A stretch of 37,415 bases of DNA, taken from contig CAKTWI010000022.1 of the NCBI GenBank assembly GCA_934630815.1, forward strand, positions 1 to 37,415, read 5' to 3'. The notes under the pieces were generated by a model. That model worked only from the letters and a program-made list of their open reading frames with translations, ran no database searches and was not told the origin of the DNA. Positions 1 to 7,432 of the stretch are shown here, piece after piece. Numbering within the stretch: position 1 is the stretch's first letter; each line of letters opens with the position of its first letter. Position numbers and translations under genes: made by a program. Source of the stretch: an uncultured Senegalimassilia sp. (lineage in GTDB: Bacteria; Actinomycetota; Coriobacteriia; Coriobacteriales; Eggerthellaceae).

Positions 1-86
1 TCTCCCGCGAGAGCTACATTGACGGCATCTGGAACAAGGAATCCGTCGACGAGTGGCTGACCGAGATTCAGTTGCCGATTCAATAG
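1..86 (+). CDS. 3' end of an unidentified gene
   Basis: The open frame enters from the left edge. Codons run in phase from base 3 to a TAG at 84-86 and give about 27 C-terminal residues ending WLTEIQLPIQ. The tail is acidic and amphipathic and has no motif I can assign. A plausible terminator lies 310 bases downstream at 397-430. The gene's identity cannot be judged from this piece. Confidence 0.55.
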   Translation, partial: SRESYIDGIWNKESVDEWLTEIQLPIQ

Positions 87-396
87 GGCTGATTGCTTAT
101 CGCACATTGCGAGGATCAAAGCTGCTAGCACCTTCAAAGGAAGTAACAGAAAACGGGGACGCGGCGGACTTTTTCAAGCCGCCCGCTACGAATCCCAGCG
201 AAAACCTGGGAGTGATTAAAGGAACGACCTGCGGTTTCGCGGATTAATTGAGTCATTCCCAAAACCGCGAATCAAGGAGCTGATTCGCCTAAATTGCGCA
301 TAAATCAGCCCCTTGGTGGCATAGTGCGACACACATCGACACCACTCGGACTGGATTAGTCACTGAGCGGGAATAGCTGATATCTAGCGTTTCCGA

Positions 397-434
397 GCCC
401 CCGACCTGCATCAACAGGTCAGGGGCTTTTCGTT
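397..434 (+). terminator. Rho-independent terminator
   Basis: A 12-bp stem (397-408 with 415-426, one C/A mismatch) closes a six-base loop and is followed by TTTTCGTTT. It lies on the plus strand about 310 bases after the stop of the gene entering from the left. The 87-396 stretch between them holds no ORF, RNA gene or promoter I can support, so it may be a long 3' UTR or end an unseen small transcript. Confidence 0.7.
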
Positions 435-477
435 TGGCAACCTACGGACAACCTTTATGGTTTCGCGTCCCGTGAAA

Positions 478-548
478 TGTCCATGCTTGCATCGTTGCGA
501 TCTTTGCGACAATGCAAGCATGTGGACAGTGCTACGTCCCCTGTTCAC
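478..548. repeat. Hairpin plus REP-like repeat
   Basis: TGTCC at 478-482 plus ATGCTTGCAT at 483-492 pair with ATGCAAGCAT at 512-521 and GGACA at 524-528, with a two-base bulge at 522-523. An inner GTTGC/GCGAC helix fits inside. On the minus strand the stem is followed by ATTTCAC, so it may end the GNAT transcript. Next to it, CGTCCCCTGTTCA at 535-547 recurs as its exact reverse complement at 37371-37383. This pattern, a GGGGAC/TGTTC motif beside a stem, resembles dispersed extragenic palindromes. No transposase is seen nearby. Confidence 0.5.
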
Positions 549-648
549 ACGGGCGCCTAGCTGGTTCCTGTCGCTAGCCCGAAGACCTTCGATCTCTTTC
601 GCCCTGATACAAGAGCATCCGTTGGGGAACCATGTCGTTTATCAAGCT

Positions 649-1191
649 TTAGCCCCGACTCAGCCAATCATCTTTCGTCAGGCACGTGATCTGCTCTGTG
701 CGGGTGTCGCCCATCAGCTCACAGTAGACGTCCTTGCGGGTATGGTGCCAGGTGAAGCCGCATTTTTCCTGAACGCGTTTCGATTTCTCGTTCCCGTCGA
801 AGTACCCGCACCAGATTTTGTCCAGCTTCAAGTCCTCGAAACCATGGCGAACGAGCTCTCGAACCGCCTCCGGTATCAGCCCCTTGCCCCAGAACGGGAC
901 GCCGATCCAGTAGCCGATTTCCCCCTCGGTGTCCGGGATTTCCTTGTCGGACCGCGCGCCGATCATCAGCCCTATGCTTCCGATGGCCCTGTTGTCTTCT
1001 TTCAGGCAAACGGCGTACGTCTCCGGCGCGGAAAACACGGTGCGGATGATTTCCGCGCTGTTGCCAACGCTCGAATGAGGTGGCCAGCCGGCAATCGGCC
1101 CCACCCTGTCGTCCTTCGCGTATCTGTACAGGTCCTCTGCGTCCGTTTCGGCCCATGGGCGCAGTATCAGCCGTTCCGTTGTCAATTGCAT
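649..1191 (-). CDS. GNAT family N-acetyltransferase (RimJ/RimL type)
   Basis: A 180-residue protein of the GNAT fold, predicted to move an acetyl group from acetyl-CoA to an amine, either a small molecule or a protein N-terminus. It opens with TERLILRPW, the usual first strand of the RimJ/RimL branch (Acetyltransf_3). It continues through GEIGYWIG and FWGKGLIPEA, the acetyl-CoA pyrophosphate-binding region, to a C-terminal NEKSKRVQEKCGF. The frame stays open upstream, but GGAGG lies five bases before the ATG at 1191 and the homology starts there. A second ATG four codons upstream overlaps that ribosome site and is less likely. It stands alone between the repeat at 478-548 and the LysR gene. 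The substrate is unknown. Confidence 0.85.
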   Translation of the reverse strand: MQLTTERLILRPWAETDAEDLYRYAKDDRVGPIAGWPPHSSVGNSAEIIRTVFSAPETYAVCLKEDNRAIGSIGLMIGARSDKEIPDTEGEIGYWIGVPFWGKGLIPEAVRELVRHGFEDLKLDKIWCGYFDGNEKSKRVQEKCGFTWHHTRKDVYCELMGDTRTEQITCLTKDDWLSRG

Positions 1192-1289
1192 ATCTACCTC
1201 CATCGACCAATTTGGATTGATGTTGATTGCCCCATTGCGTTCGCTACGATATAACCCGACACGGCACGAGGACGGTTTGCCGCAAGCAG

Positions 1290-2156
1290 CTAAGCCTCGA
1301 TATGCGAGCTCATGTAATCGATGAACTTCCTGGTAGCGATGGGCATGGTATCCCAGCTTCGCCATGCCGCCACCACGTCGCGCGACGGAGCCGCCGCAAT
1401 CGGAAGCACCTTGATTTCGGCACGCACGCCCTCCACGGTGCGGCGATAGAGCATGCTAACGCCCAAGCCCTCCTCAACCATCGCCATGATGGTGTAGTCG
1501 TCGGTCACCTTGCTCGTCAACCGCGGCTGCAGCCCATGGGCGGCAAACGCATCGAGCACCAGGCTCTGCTCGCCCTCGTCAAGCAAAAGGAAAGGCTCAG
1601 CTGCCAGATCTTCAAGCGTTACCCGCGCTTTGGCAGCCAACGGATGGTCGAAAGGCACCAACGCCACCATCTCGTCGTGATAGACCATACGCTTGTCGAG
1701 ACCTGCTTCAAAACCCCGCGCGGTAAAGCAAAAATCGACCGCACCATCGTGCACCCACTGGGCGTTGCGCGTGTAATCGCCCTGCTTAAGGGTAAAGTGC
1801 ACGTTAGGATGCAGAGCGCTGAAACCGCGGATCACGCGCGGCAGCACGGTGCGGCTCACGTTGGTGAAGGTTGCTATGCGGATGTCGGTCGAAGACAGGC
1901 CCAGCAGCTCTTGGCGCTTTCCCTCAAGCTCGGCCTCGGCCGTCACGATCTGGCGCAGGTAGGGCAGATACTGCTCCCCATCGCGCGTAAGCGAAACACC
2001 CTGCTTGCCCCGCTCCAAAATCGTGGTGCCCAGCTCACGTTCGAGTGCCTTGACCGCCTGGCTGACCGCGCTTTGCGTGTAGCCCAGCTCATCTGCCGCC
2101 GCCTTAAGGCTCCCGCGATCGACCACCGCGCAGACGACCTGATACCGTGATGACAT
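1290..2156 (-). CDS. LysR-family transcriptional regulator
   Basis: A 288-residue LysR-type regulator. Residues 1-60 form the winged helix-turn-helix (GSLKAAADELGYTQSAVSQAVKAL read in two parts). The rest is the two-lobed effector domain with the typical FLLLDEG and GLGVSMLYRR segments. It is divergent from the EamA transporter at 2319, and the 162-bp gap is the expected shared control region, so it probably controls that exporter. The ATG at 2156 follows a run of eight G residues (2161-2168 on the complement) that serves as an atypical ribosome-binding stretch. The effector is not predictable. Confidence 0.88.
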   Translation of the reverse strand: MSSRYQVVCAVVDRGSLKAAADELGYTQSAVSQAVKALERELGTTILERGKQGVSLTRDGEQYLPYLRQIVTAEAELEGKRQELLGLSSTDIRIATFTNVSRTVLPRVIRGFSALHPNVHFTLKQGDYTRNAQWVHDGAVDFCFTARGFEAGLDKRMVYHDEMVALVPFDHPLAAKARVTLEDLAAEPFLLLDEGEQSLVLDAFAAHGLQPRLTSKVTDDYTIMAMVEEGLGVSMLYRRTVEGVRAEIKVLPIAAAPSRDVVAAWRSWDTMPIATRKFIDYMSSHIEA

Positions 2157-2318
2157 GACGCCCCCCCCATGGCAAAAAAGACCGTGACGCGTTTTGCCCC
2201 AGCCTGATTAACTTCTATTAGCATTGCTTAATCATACTGAAGATACATTCGCTTTACTACATCGTTTTAGCAGCGCACAATCCTTTTCGTGAAACCATTT
2301 CGAAACAAAAGGAGTCCC
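2157..2318. promoter_or_regulatory. Divergent LysR/EamA control region
   Basis: A gap between divergent genes that becomes AT-rich at about 2205-2280, unlike the coding DNA around it. LysR regulators usually bind such regions. I could not fix convincing -35 and -10 pairs. The plus side ends in AAAGGAG four bases before the EamA ATG. The minus side ends in a C8 run (G8 on the LysR mRNA). Confidence 0.4.
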
Positions 2319-3227
2319 ATGGATCGCAAAAAGGCAATCGCGCTCTCGTTTTCCGTTCCCGTCGCATGGGGCTTCTCGTACCCTTTGATGAAGATCGGCA
2401 TGGACAGCATGAACGCCACGAGCATCGTCGCGCTACGCTGCACCATCGCCTTCATCGTCTGCGTGCTGCTTTTTCACAAGTGCACCTTCCGCATCAACCG
2501 CGACCTCATCGTCCGCGCCGCCGCCATCGGCGCAATCATGGCGGTCGAGCTCACCTGCATGTGCCTGGGCTCGAGCCTCACCTCGGCTTCCACTGCCGGC
2601 TTTTTGCAGAGCCTGACGGTCGTGATCGTGCCCTTCGCCAACGCTCTGCTGCTGCGCCGCGCCCCCGAGCGCAAGGTGCTCCTCGGCACCGCCGTCGTAA
2701 CCGGCGGCATGCTGCTGCTCTCGGGCGCCGACTTCACCAGCCTCAACCCCGGCGCGCTCGTCATGCTGCTTTCGGCGTTCGTCTACGCCGCCCACATCAT
2801 CATCAGCAAGCGCTTCGTCGAACAGGTCGACCCGCTGGCTTTGGGCGTTTGGCAGCTGGCCTTCGCCAGCCTGTTCTCGGGCATCGGCGCTGCCGCGCTC
2901 GGCGGCATCACGCTTCCCAGCACCCCGACCGAGCTCACGGTCATCATCGCGCTCGCGCTCATCTGCTCGGCTTACGGCTTCATCACCCAAGCTTACGTGC
3001 AGCCGCATGTTCCCGCCGAGACCACCGGGTTCGCCTTCTCGCTCGAGCCGGTCTGCTCTGCGGTGTTCTCGTTTTTCCTTGTCGGCGAGGTCTTGACCCC
3101 CATCGCCTTCCTGGGTGCGGCGCTCATCATGGCCGGCGTATTCGTCGCCACCATCGAGCTGCCTCGTCTGCATGCCCCGGCCTACCCACGAGAGGCGATG
3201 GCAGCGGAACCTAAGCGGGTTTCGTAA
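2319..3227 (+). CDS. EamA/DMT-family transporter
   Basis: A 302-residue membrane protein with about ten hydrophobic segments in two EamA repeats, the drug/metabolite transporter fold. The first repeat opens near KKAIALSFSVPVAWGFSYP and the second near GALVMLLSAFVYAAHIIISK. A conserved EPV lies near residue 250 in FSLEPVCSAVFSFFLVGEV. Such proteins export amino acids, nucleosides or small metabolites from the cytoplasm. The ATG at 2319 has AAAGGAG at the right distance, so I prefer it to the in-frame upstream start at 2289. Divergence from a LysR gene suggests inducible export. The cargo is unknown. Confidence 0.88.
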   Translation: MDRKKAIALSFSVPVAWGFSYPLMKIGMDSMNATSIVALRCTIAFIVCVLLFHKCTFRINRDLIVRAAAIGAIMAVELTCMCLGSSLTSASTAGFLQSLTVVIVPFANALLLRRAPERKVLLGTAVVTGGMLLLSGADFTSLNPGALVMLLSAFVYAAHIIISKRFVEQVDPLALGVWQLAFASLFSGIGAAALGGITLPSTPTELTVIIALALICSAYGFITQAYVQPHVPAETTGFAFSLEPVCSAVFSFFLVGEVLTPIAFLGAALIMAGVFVATIELPRLHAPAYPREAMAAEPKRVS

Positions 3228-3290
3228 GCCCCCCCTCCCAGCTAAAGCCGCCTCCGTGCGAGGCGACACAGTCGCGAGGCTTACGAAACT
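3218..3290 (+). terminator. Long-range inverted repeat at the EamA 3' end
   Basis: TTTCGTAAGCC at 3220-3230 includes the EamA TAA stop and is matched exactly by GGCTTACGAAA at 3278-3288. A further G-C and a G-U pair extend the stem to about 13 bp. The 47-base interior holds a second hairpin (GCCTC/GAGGC at 3250-3264), giving a branched structure. There is no T-run after it. It may act as a transcript-end stabiliser or a Rho-type boundary. Confidence 0.4.
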
Positions 3291-3412
3291 CTAGTGAACC
3301 GGCCATGGCGCCCTGGTACAAAACGCTTGCCGGGTACTAACCTCTCCCATAGCCGTCAACGCTGGCGTATCCGCCGACAGGGACAAAAGCAGCGACGCAG
3401 GTCGCAGCCCAG

Positions 3413-3437
3413 CCCTTGGATAAATCCCGTCCAAGGG
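3413..3437 (-). terminator. Stem-loop after hcp
   Basis: CCCTTGG at 3413-3419 pairs exactly with CCAAGGG at 3431-3437 across an 11-base loop, just beyond the hcp stop on the minus strand. No T-tract follows, so intrinsic termination is uncertain. Confidence 0.35.
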
Positions 3438-3451
3438 AAACGATCGGCCGG

Positions 3452-5026
3452 TTAGCCCATGATCTGGGCAAGGTCGGCTTCGGGAGTGGATATGGGGCGG
3501 ATACCGTAGTTGTCCACCAGCACCTGCAGCACACCAGGGCTCACGAACGCCGGAAGCGTGGGACCCAAGTAGATGCCTTTGATGCCCAGGTGCAGCAGCG
3601 TGAGCAGGATGCACACCGCCTTCTGCTCGTACCAGGAAAGCACCATGGAAAGCGGCAGGTCGTTCACGCCGCAACCGAAGGCATCCGCTAGCGCAAGCGC
3701 GATCTTGATCGCGCCGTAGGCGTCGTTGCACTGGCCGACGTCCAGCAGGCGCGGGATGCCGCCGATGCTGCCCAAGTCCAGGTCGTTGAAGCGGTACTTG
3801 CCGCAGGCAAGGGTCAGGATAACGGAGTCGGACGGCGCCATCTTGGCGAAATCGGTGTAGTAGCTGCGCTCCTTGCGCATGCCGTCGCAGCCCGCCAGCA
3901 GGATAAAGCGCTTGATGTCGCCGGACTTGACCGCATCGATGACGGCAGGTGCGACGCTCATCACGGTATCGTAGCCGAATCCGGTGGTGACGCTGGTGCC
4001 GCCGTTGATGCCGGTGAAGGTCCGATCAGCGGCCCAACCGCCCAGCTCCAGCGCTTTATCGATAAGGGCCGAGAAGTCCTTGGCGCCGTCTTCGCCCGCC
4101 TCGACGACATGCGCGCCCGGGAAGCTCACAGGGCCGGTGGTGAACACGCGGTCGGCATACGACTCGTCCGGCTTCAGCAGGCAGTTGGTAGTCCACAGGA
4201 TCGGCGCGGGAAGGTCCTTGAATTCCTTGCGCTGGTTGTGCCATGCGGTGCCGTAGTTGCCTTTCAGGTGCGGATACTTGCGCAACTCGGGATAGGCGTT
4301 TGCGGGGAGCATCTCGCCGTGGGTGTACACGTTCACGCCACGACCTTCGGTCTGCTCCAAAAGCTGCTTGAGGTCGTGCAGGTCGTGGCCGGTGACCACG
4401 ATGAAAGGGCCCGCCTCGACCTTGAGCTCAACCGTCGCAGGCTCGGGCTTGCCATAGGCGGAGACGTTCGCGTCCTCCAAAGCCGCCATGGCGGCCAAGT
4501 TGACCTCGCCGCACTTGAGAACCAAAGGCAGTAGCTCGTCCATGCCCAGGTCGGAGCCGACGGCCCGCATACCCTCATACAGGAACGCCGTCACAGCCGG
4601 ATCTGACTTCCCCAACGCCTGCGCATGATAGGCATACGCCGCCACGCCGCGCATGCCGAAAAGCAGCAAGCTCTTCAGGCTGCGGACATCCTCCTGTGCG
4701 TCCCACAACTCGCCCATGTCGTACAGATCGAATTCGCCCAGGGCGATAGCCTTAGCGCGAACGCGGCGCTCGAGGGCTGCGATGGCCTCAGGGTCGAAGC
4801 TGACGTTGCTCACGCAGGCGAACATGCCTTCGAGCATAAGCCCGTCGGACTCGGAATCCCCCTTTCCGCCGTTCTCGGCTCGGGCCAGGGCGACCAACGC
4901 CCCGGTCAACTCGTCTTGCAGCCGAGCCACATCGGCGGTCTTGCCGCATACGCCGGCGGCTCCGGTGCAGGCGGTGCATCCCGCCGTTTGCTCGCATTGG
5001 AAGCAGAACATGTTCCCGTCAGTCAT
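3452..5026 (-). CDS. hcp: Hybrid-cluster protein (hydroxylamine/NO reductase)
   Basis: A 524-residue hybrid-cluster protein. Members of this family reduce hydroxylamine or, more likely in vivo, nitric oxide, in the anaerobic cytoplasm. The N-terminal cluster motif is C8-x2-C11-x8-C20-x6-C27, with an extra C17. The hybrid-cluster ligands are visible as GHDLHDL, TTNCLLKP, LAGCDGMRKE, LACGKYRFN, GQCNDAYG and the E-x-K in SWYEQKAV. The ATG at 5026 has GAGGAG upstream, and the conserved MFCFQCEQT follows five codons later. The upstream in-frame extension is promoter DNA. No hcr reductase gene is adjacent, so electrons must come from elsewhere. It is divergent from a Crp/Fnr regulator. Confidence 0.96.
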   Translation of the reverse strand: MTDGNMFCFQCEQTAGCTACTGAAGVCGKTADVARLQDELTGALVALARAENGGKGDSESDGLMLEGMFACVSNVSFDPEAIAALERRVRAKAIALGEFDLYDMGELWDAQEDVRSLKSLLLFGMRGVAAYAYHAQALGKSDPAVTAFLYEGMRAVGSDLGMDELLPLVLKCGEVNLAAMAALEDANVSAYGKPEPATVELKVEAGPFIVVTGHDLHDLKQLLEQTEGRGVNVYTHGEMLPANAYPELRKYPHLKGNYGTAWHNQRKEFKDLPAPILWTTNCLLKPDESYADRVFTTGPVSFPGAHVVEAGEDGAKDFSALIDKALELGGWAADRTFTGINGGTSVTTGFGYDTVMSVAPAVIDAVKSGDIKRFILLAGCDGMRKERSYYTDFAKMAPSDSVILTLACGKYRFNDLDLGSIGGIPRLLDVGQCNDAYGAIKIALALADAFGCGVNDLPLSMVLSWYEQKAVCILLTLLHLGIKGIYLGPTLPAFVSPGVLQVLVDNYGIRPISTPEADLAQIMG

Positions 5027-5068
5027 TTCGCGCTCCTCAATCAAAGGGTGTCTTTTCGAAGTGACTGC

Positions 5069-5111
5069 ACTATACTGTTGTGTCTCATACATTTCTGTTG
5101 TAGAAACTACA
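5069..5111 (-). promoter_or_regulatory. hcp promoter with Crp/Fnr-type palindrome
   Basis: On the minus strand a TATAGT -10 box lies at 5074-5069, with no good -35. The perfect palindrome TGTAGAAACTACA at 5099-5111 is centred about 43 bases before the expected start of transcription, close to the -41.5 position of class II Crp/Fnr activation. The same site lies 11-23 bases before the regulator's own ATG on the other strand, so binding there could also affect the regulator gene. The assignment rests on geometry alone. Confidence 0.55.
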
Positions 5112-5121
5112 GGTGAAGCCA

Positions 5122-5772
5122 ATGCTTGATATCCCCACTTCTTCTTCAATGCTTTTCGCCGGCATAACCCAAGACGAAGCGAACTTGATGCTGCCTTGCC
5201 TTGGGGCGACAAGAAGGGCTTTCAGCCGGGAGGAGCGGATCATGCGCGCCGGCCAGCCCACCGAGTACCTCGGCATCGTCCTGTCCGGGCGCGTGCGGAT
5301 CGAGGTCTCGGACGCCTGGGGCGAGACGACGATCCTGGATATCTTGGGACCCGGCTCGCTTTTCGCTCACGGATACGCCTGCAGCATGGAGCCCCTTGAC
5401 ATCGACGTGCTGGCAGATTCGGCCTGCGAGGTGGTGCTGCTCAAAGCCGAGCGCATCATCCACCCTTGCCCCAAGCAGTGCGGCTGCCACGCGCACATTT
5501 CCTCGAACCTCATGCGCGCCTTAGCGTTAAGCAACCTGGACATGAACCGCCGCGCCATCGCCATGACCCCCAAAACCATACGGGGCAAGATCCTCGCCTT
5601 CCTCTCGCAGCAGCAGAAAAAGGCCGGCACCCGCGCCTTCACCATCCCCTACAGCCAAACCAAGCTGGCAAGCTACCTCAGCGTCGACCGCAGCGCGTTG
5701 TCGAACGAGCTGTCGAAGCTGCGCAAAGAAGGCGTCATCGACTACGAAGGCCGCACGTACCGGCTCCTGTAG
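5122..5772 (+). CDS. Crp/Fnr-family regulator next to hcp
   Basis: A 216-residue regulator. Residues about 10-110 form the cyclic-nucleotide-binding-like beta barrel (AGQPTEYLGIVLSGRV, LGPGSLFAHG). The dimer helix follows, and a helix-turn-helix lies at about 178-200 (SQTKLASYLSVDRSALSNEL). A metal-ligand-rich patch sits between barrel and dimer helix: H114, C116, C120, C122, H123 and H125. Such regulators beside hcp usually sense nitrosative or redox stress, so it is a good candidate activator of hcp. The ATG at 5122 with AGGTGA upstream is preferred over the in-frame GTG at 5113, which overlaps that ribosome site. What it senses is inferred. Confidence 0.88.
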   Translation: MLDIPTSSSMLFAGITQDEANLMLPCLGATRRAFSREERIMRAGQPTEYLGIVLSGRVRIEVSDAWGETTILDILGPGSLFAHGYACSMEPLDIDVLADSACEVVLLKAERIIHPCPKQCGCHAHISSNLMRALALSNLDMNRRAIAMTPKTIRGKILAFLSQQQKKAGTRAFTIPYSQTKLASYLSVDRSALSNELSKLRKEGVIDYEGRTYRLL

Positions 5773-6030
5773 CGCGCAGACAACTTGCTGACACGTTGCA
5801 GCTGACACGGATTTCCGCTTTGCGACCGACGCGAATCCTTGCACTCACGTCCCCTGTCGCGATTATGTGTTGACGTTGGCAACTATCTACCCGTCGGCAA
5901 CGTTCCGTACGGGAAAAGATAAACTCTACCATTGTAGTCTGAAAAGGATCCAACTGAGCACCCACCCGCTAGAAGGCCGCCGGCAGGCGCCGACGCAAAG
6001 GGCAAGTTCCGTACCCAAAGGAGGCATGTC

Positions 6031-6399
6031 ATGAAGGCAAAGTTCGTCCATCGCTGCACCCACGTGCTAGACAAGGAAGCAACCATCAAGTTCTATCAAG
6101 AGGCGCTCGGCATGAAGGTGGTGCGCGAGATGGGCCCCGAGGACGGCTCCTGGACCAACACCTTCATGGCGAACGACGAGGCACCCTTCGAAATCGAGCT
6201 CACCTGGAACCGCGGGCAGGTGGAGCCTTACGACAACGGCGGCAAGGACACCCACATCGCCTTCGCCGTGGACGATTTCGACGCCTTCCATGAACTCCAC
6301 GAGAAGATGGGCTGCATCATCCGGGAGAACCCCCGCATGGGCCTGTACTTCATCGCCGACCCCGACGGCCAGTGGATCGAGATCATCCCCGCGAAATAA
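6031..6399 (+). CDS. VOC/glyoxalase-fold protein
   Basis: A 122-residue single-chain member of the vicinal oxygen chelate superfamily, the length of lactoylglutathione lyase GloA. Two beta-alpha-beta modules are visible: FVHRCTHVLDKEATIKFYQE with LGMKVV, then DTHIAFAVDDFDAFHE. It ends in DPDGQWIEIIPAK. Metal-ligand candidates are His in CTHVL, Glu in FEIEL, His in THIAF and Glu in WIEII. It may isomerise a thiol-methylglyoxal adduct, but the fold also includes epimerases and lyases. AAAGGAGG lies six bases before the ATG. The 258-bp gap before it, 5773-6030, holds no gene I can support. Confidence 0.85.
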   Translation: MKAKFVHRCTHVLDKEATIKFYQEALGMKVVREMGPEDGSWTNTFMANDEAPFEIELTWNRGQVEPYDNGGKDTHIAFAVDDFDAFHELHEKMGCIIRENPRMGLYFIADPDGQWIEIIPAK

Positions 6400-6427
6400 G
6401 AACTCCAGGCGCTTCCTCGGGCCGGCA

Positions 6428-6514
6428 GTGCGAGCGGCTCGATCTCGCACAAATCAAGTGGCGTCCACCACGCTGCCCGTATGCAAGCCCTGGAGCGCGC
6501 ATACGGGCAGCGTG
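6428..6514. terminator. Double hairpin between convergent genes
   Basis: GTGCGAG at 6428-6434 pairs with CTCGCAC at 6444-6450. A perfect 16-bp inverted repeat then follows, 6469-6484 with 6499-6514, around a 14-base loop. Both lie between the stops of the glyoxalase-fold gene (plus) and modD (minus), so they probably end both transcripts. Neither side has a strong T-run. Confidence 0.55.
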
Positions 6515-6534
6515 CAAAAGCCCCGACCGCTCCC

Positions 6535-7377
6535 CTACAGCGCGCTCATGCGCACGCTCATGTCGAGGGGTTTGGCGAAGTGCAGGCAGGTGGTTGCCAG
6601 GCCGTCCACGCCGGTGGCCGCGTATTCGGCCGCATTACCCAGGTTGACGCCCCCGGCGGCGATGAGCGTCACGTGGGGGTTGATGGCCTTGAGCTGCGGC
6701 ACCAGCTGCGCAACCTGCTCAGGCGCCACCTTGTCAAGCTGCACGCCGTCGACGCCGGCTTCCACCAGGCGCGCGGCGTCTTCGACGCTCGACTCGACGA
6801 ACAGCTTCTTCTCGCACACCTTCGCCTTAAGCTGCGGCACGTCGGCGATGAACTTCTCGAGCCCGCCGTAGAAGGTCAGGTGATGCTCGAACACGAGCAC
6901 CGTCTCGCTCAGCCCCAGACGGTGCGGGAAGGCACCGCCTACTGTAAGCGCCTTGACGTCGAAGGGCTTGGTGCCGGGCATGAGCTTGCGGGTGGAAAGC
7001 ACCTCGCACAGCGGGTTCACGGCATGCACGGCATCCACCATCTGCTTGGCCTTGGTGGCAAGCGCGCAATAGTACTCGAAGATGTTCAGGCAGATCTTCC
7101 AGCCCATATGCAGGCCGGCAGCAGGGCCTTCAACGGTCATGAACACGTCGCCGGGCGCAAGCATGGTGCCGCTGGGAAGCGCTTCGGCCACCGTGCAGCC
7201 GAAGCCGCCGAAGATGCGGGCGGCCTCCTCGGTCCCGCAAAGCAGGGCCGCGTCGCGCGTGTAGTATTCCATGCGGCCCGGCTGCCCGCCGATGCCCAGA
7301 ACATGCGTGGTCAGGTCGATCCCGCTGGGGATGTCGGAAGCGATAAGCTCATCGAGATAGCTGTCCGGGATATACAT
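6535..7377 (-). CDS. modD: ModD, nicotinate phosphoribosyltransferase-like molybdenum protein
   Basis: A 280-residue homologue of quinolinate phosphoribosyltransferase of the ModD branch, found with molybdate transporters. The N-terminal domain is about 1-110. The barrel then runs from LSTRKLMPGTKPFDVKAL, through GGAFPHRLGLSETVLVFEHH and GVDGVQLDK, to LIAAGGVNLGNAAEYAATGVD. The family's exact reaction is not established, and a role in molybdenum cofactor supply or modification is generally assumed. AAGGAGG precedes the ATG. It lies 55 bases downstream of modC on the same strand, so it is probably the last gene of a modA-modB-modC-modD operon. Confidence 0.88.
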   Translation of the reverse strand: MYIPDSYLDELIASDIPSGIDLTTHVLGIGGQPGRMEYYTRDAALLCGTEEAARIFGGFGCTVAEALPSGTMLAPGDVFMTVEGPAAGLHMGWKICLNIFEYYCALATKAKQMVDAVHAVNPLCEVLSTRKLMPGTKPFDVKALTVGGAFPHRLGLSETVLVFEHHLTFYGGLEKFIADVPQLKAKVCEKKLFVESSVEDAARLVEAGVDGVQLDKVAPEQVAQLVPQLKAINPHVTLIAAGGVNLGNAAEYAATGVDGLATTCLHFAKPLDMSVRMSAL

Positions 7378-7432
7378 ATGGTTCCTCCTTGCGCTTCCTA
7401 GCGCGTGGTTTTCCTTCTTGAAGATGATACCG

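Noticed and set aside
53..247. 64-codon frame near the left edge
   Set aside because: It overlaps the end of the partial gene in another frame, lacks a ribosome site and has no recognisable motif.
457..1254. 265-codon plus-strand frame over the GNAT gene
   Set aside because: It lies antisense to a recognisable acetyltransferase, runs through the 478-528 hairpin and has no ribosome site.
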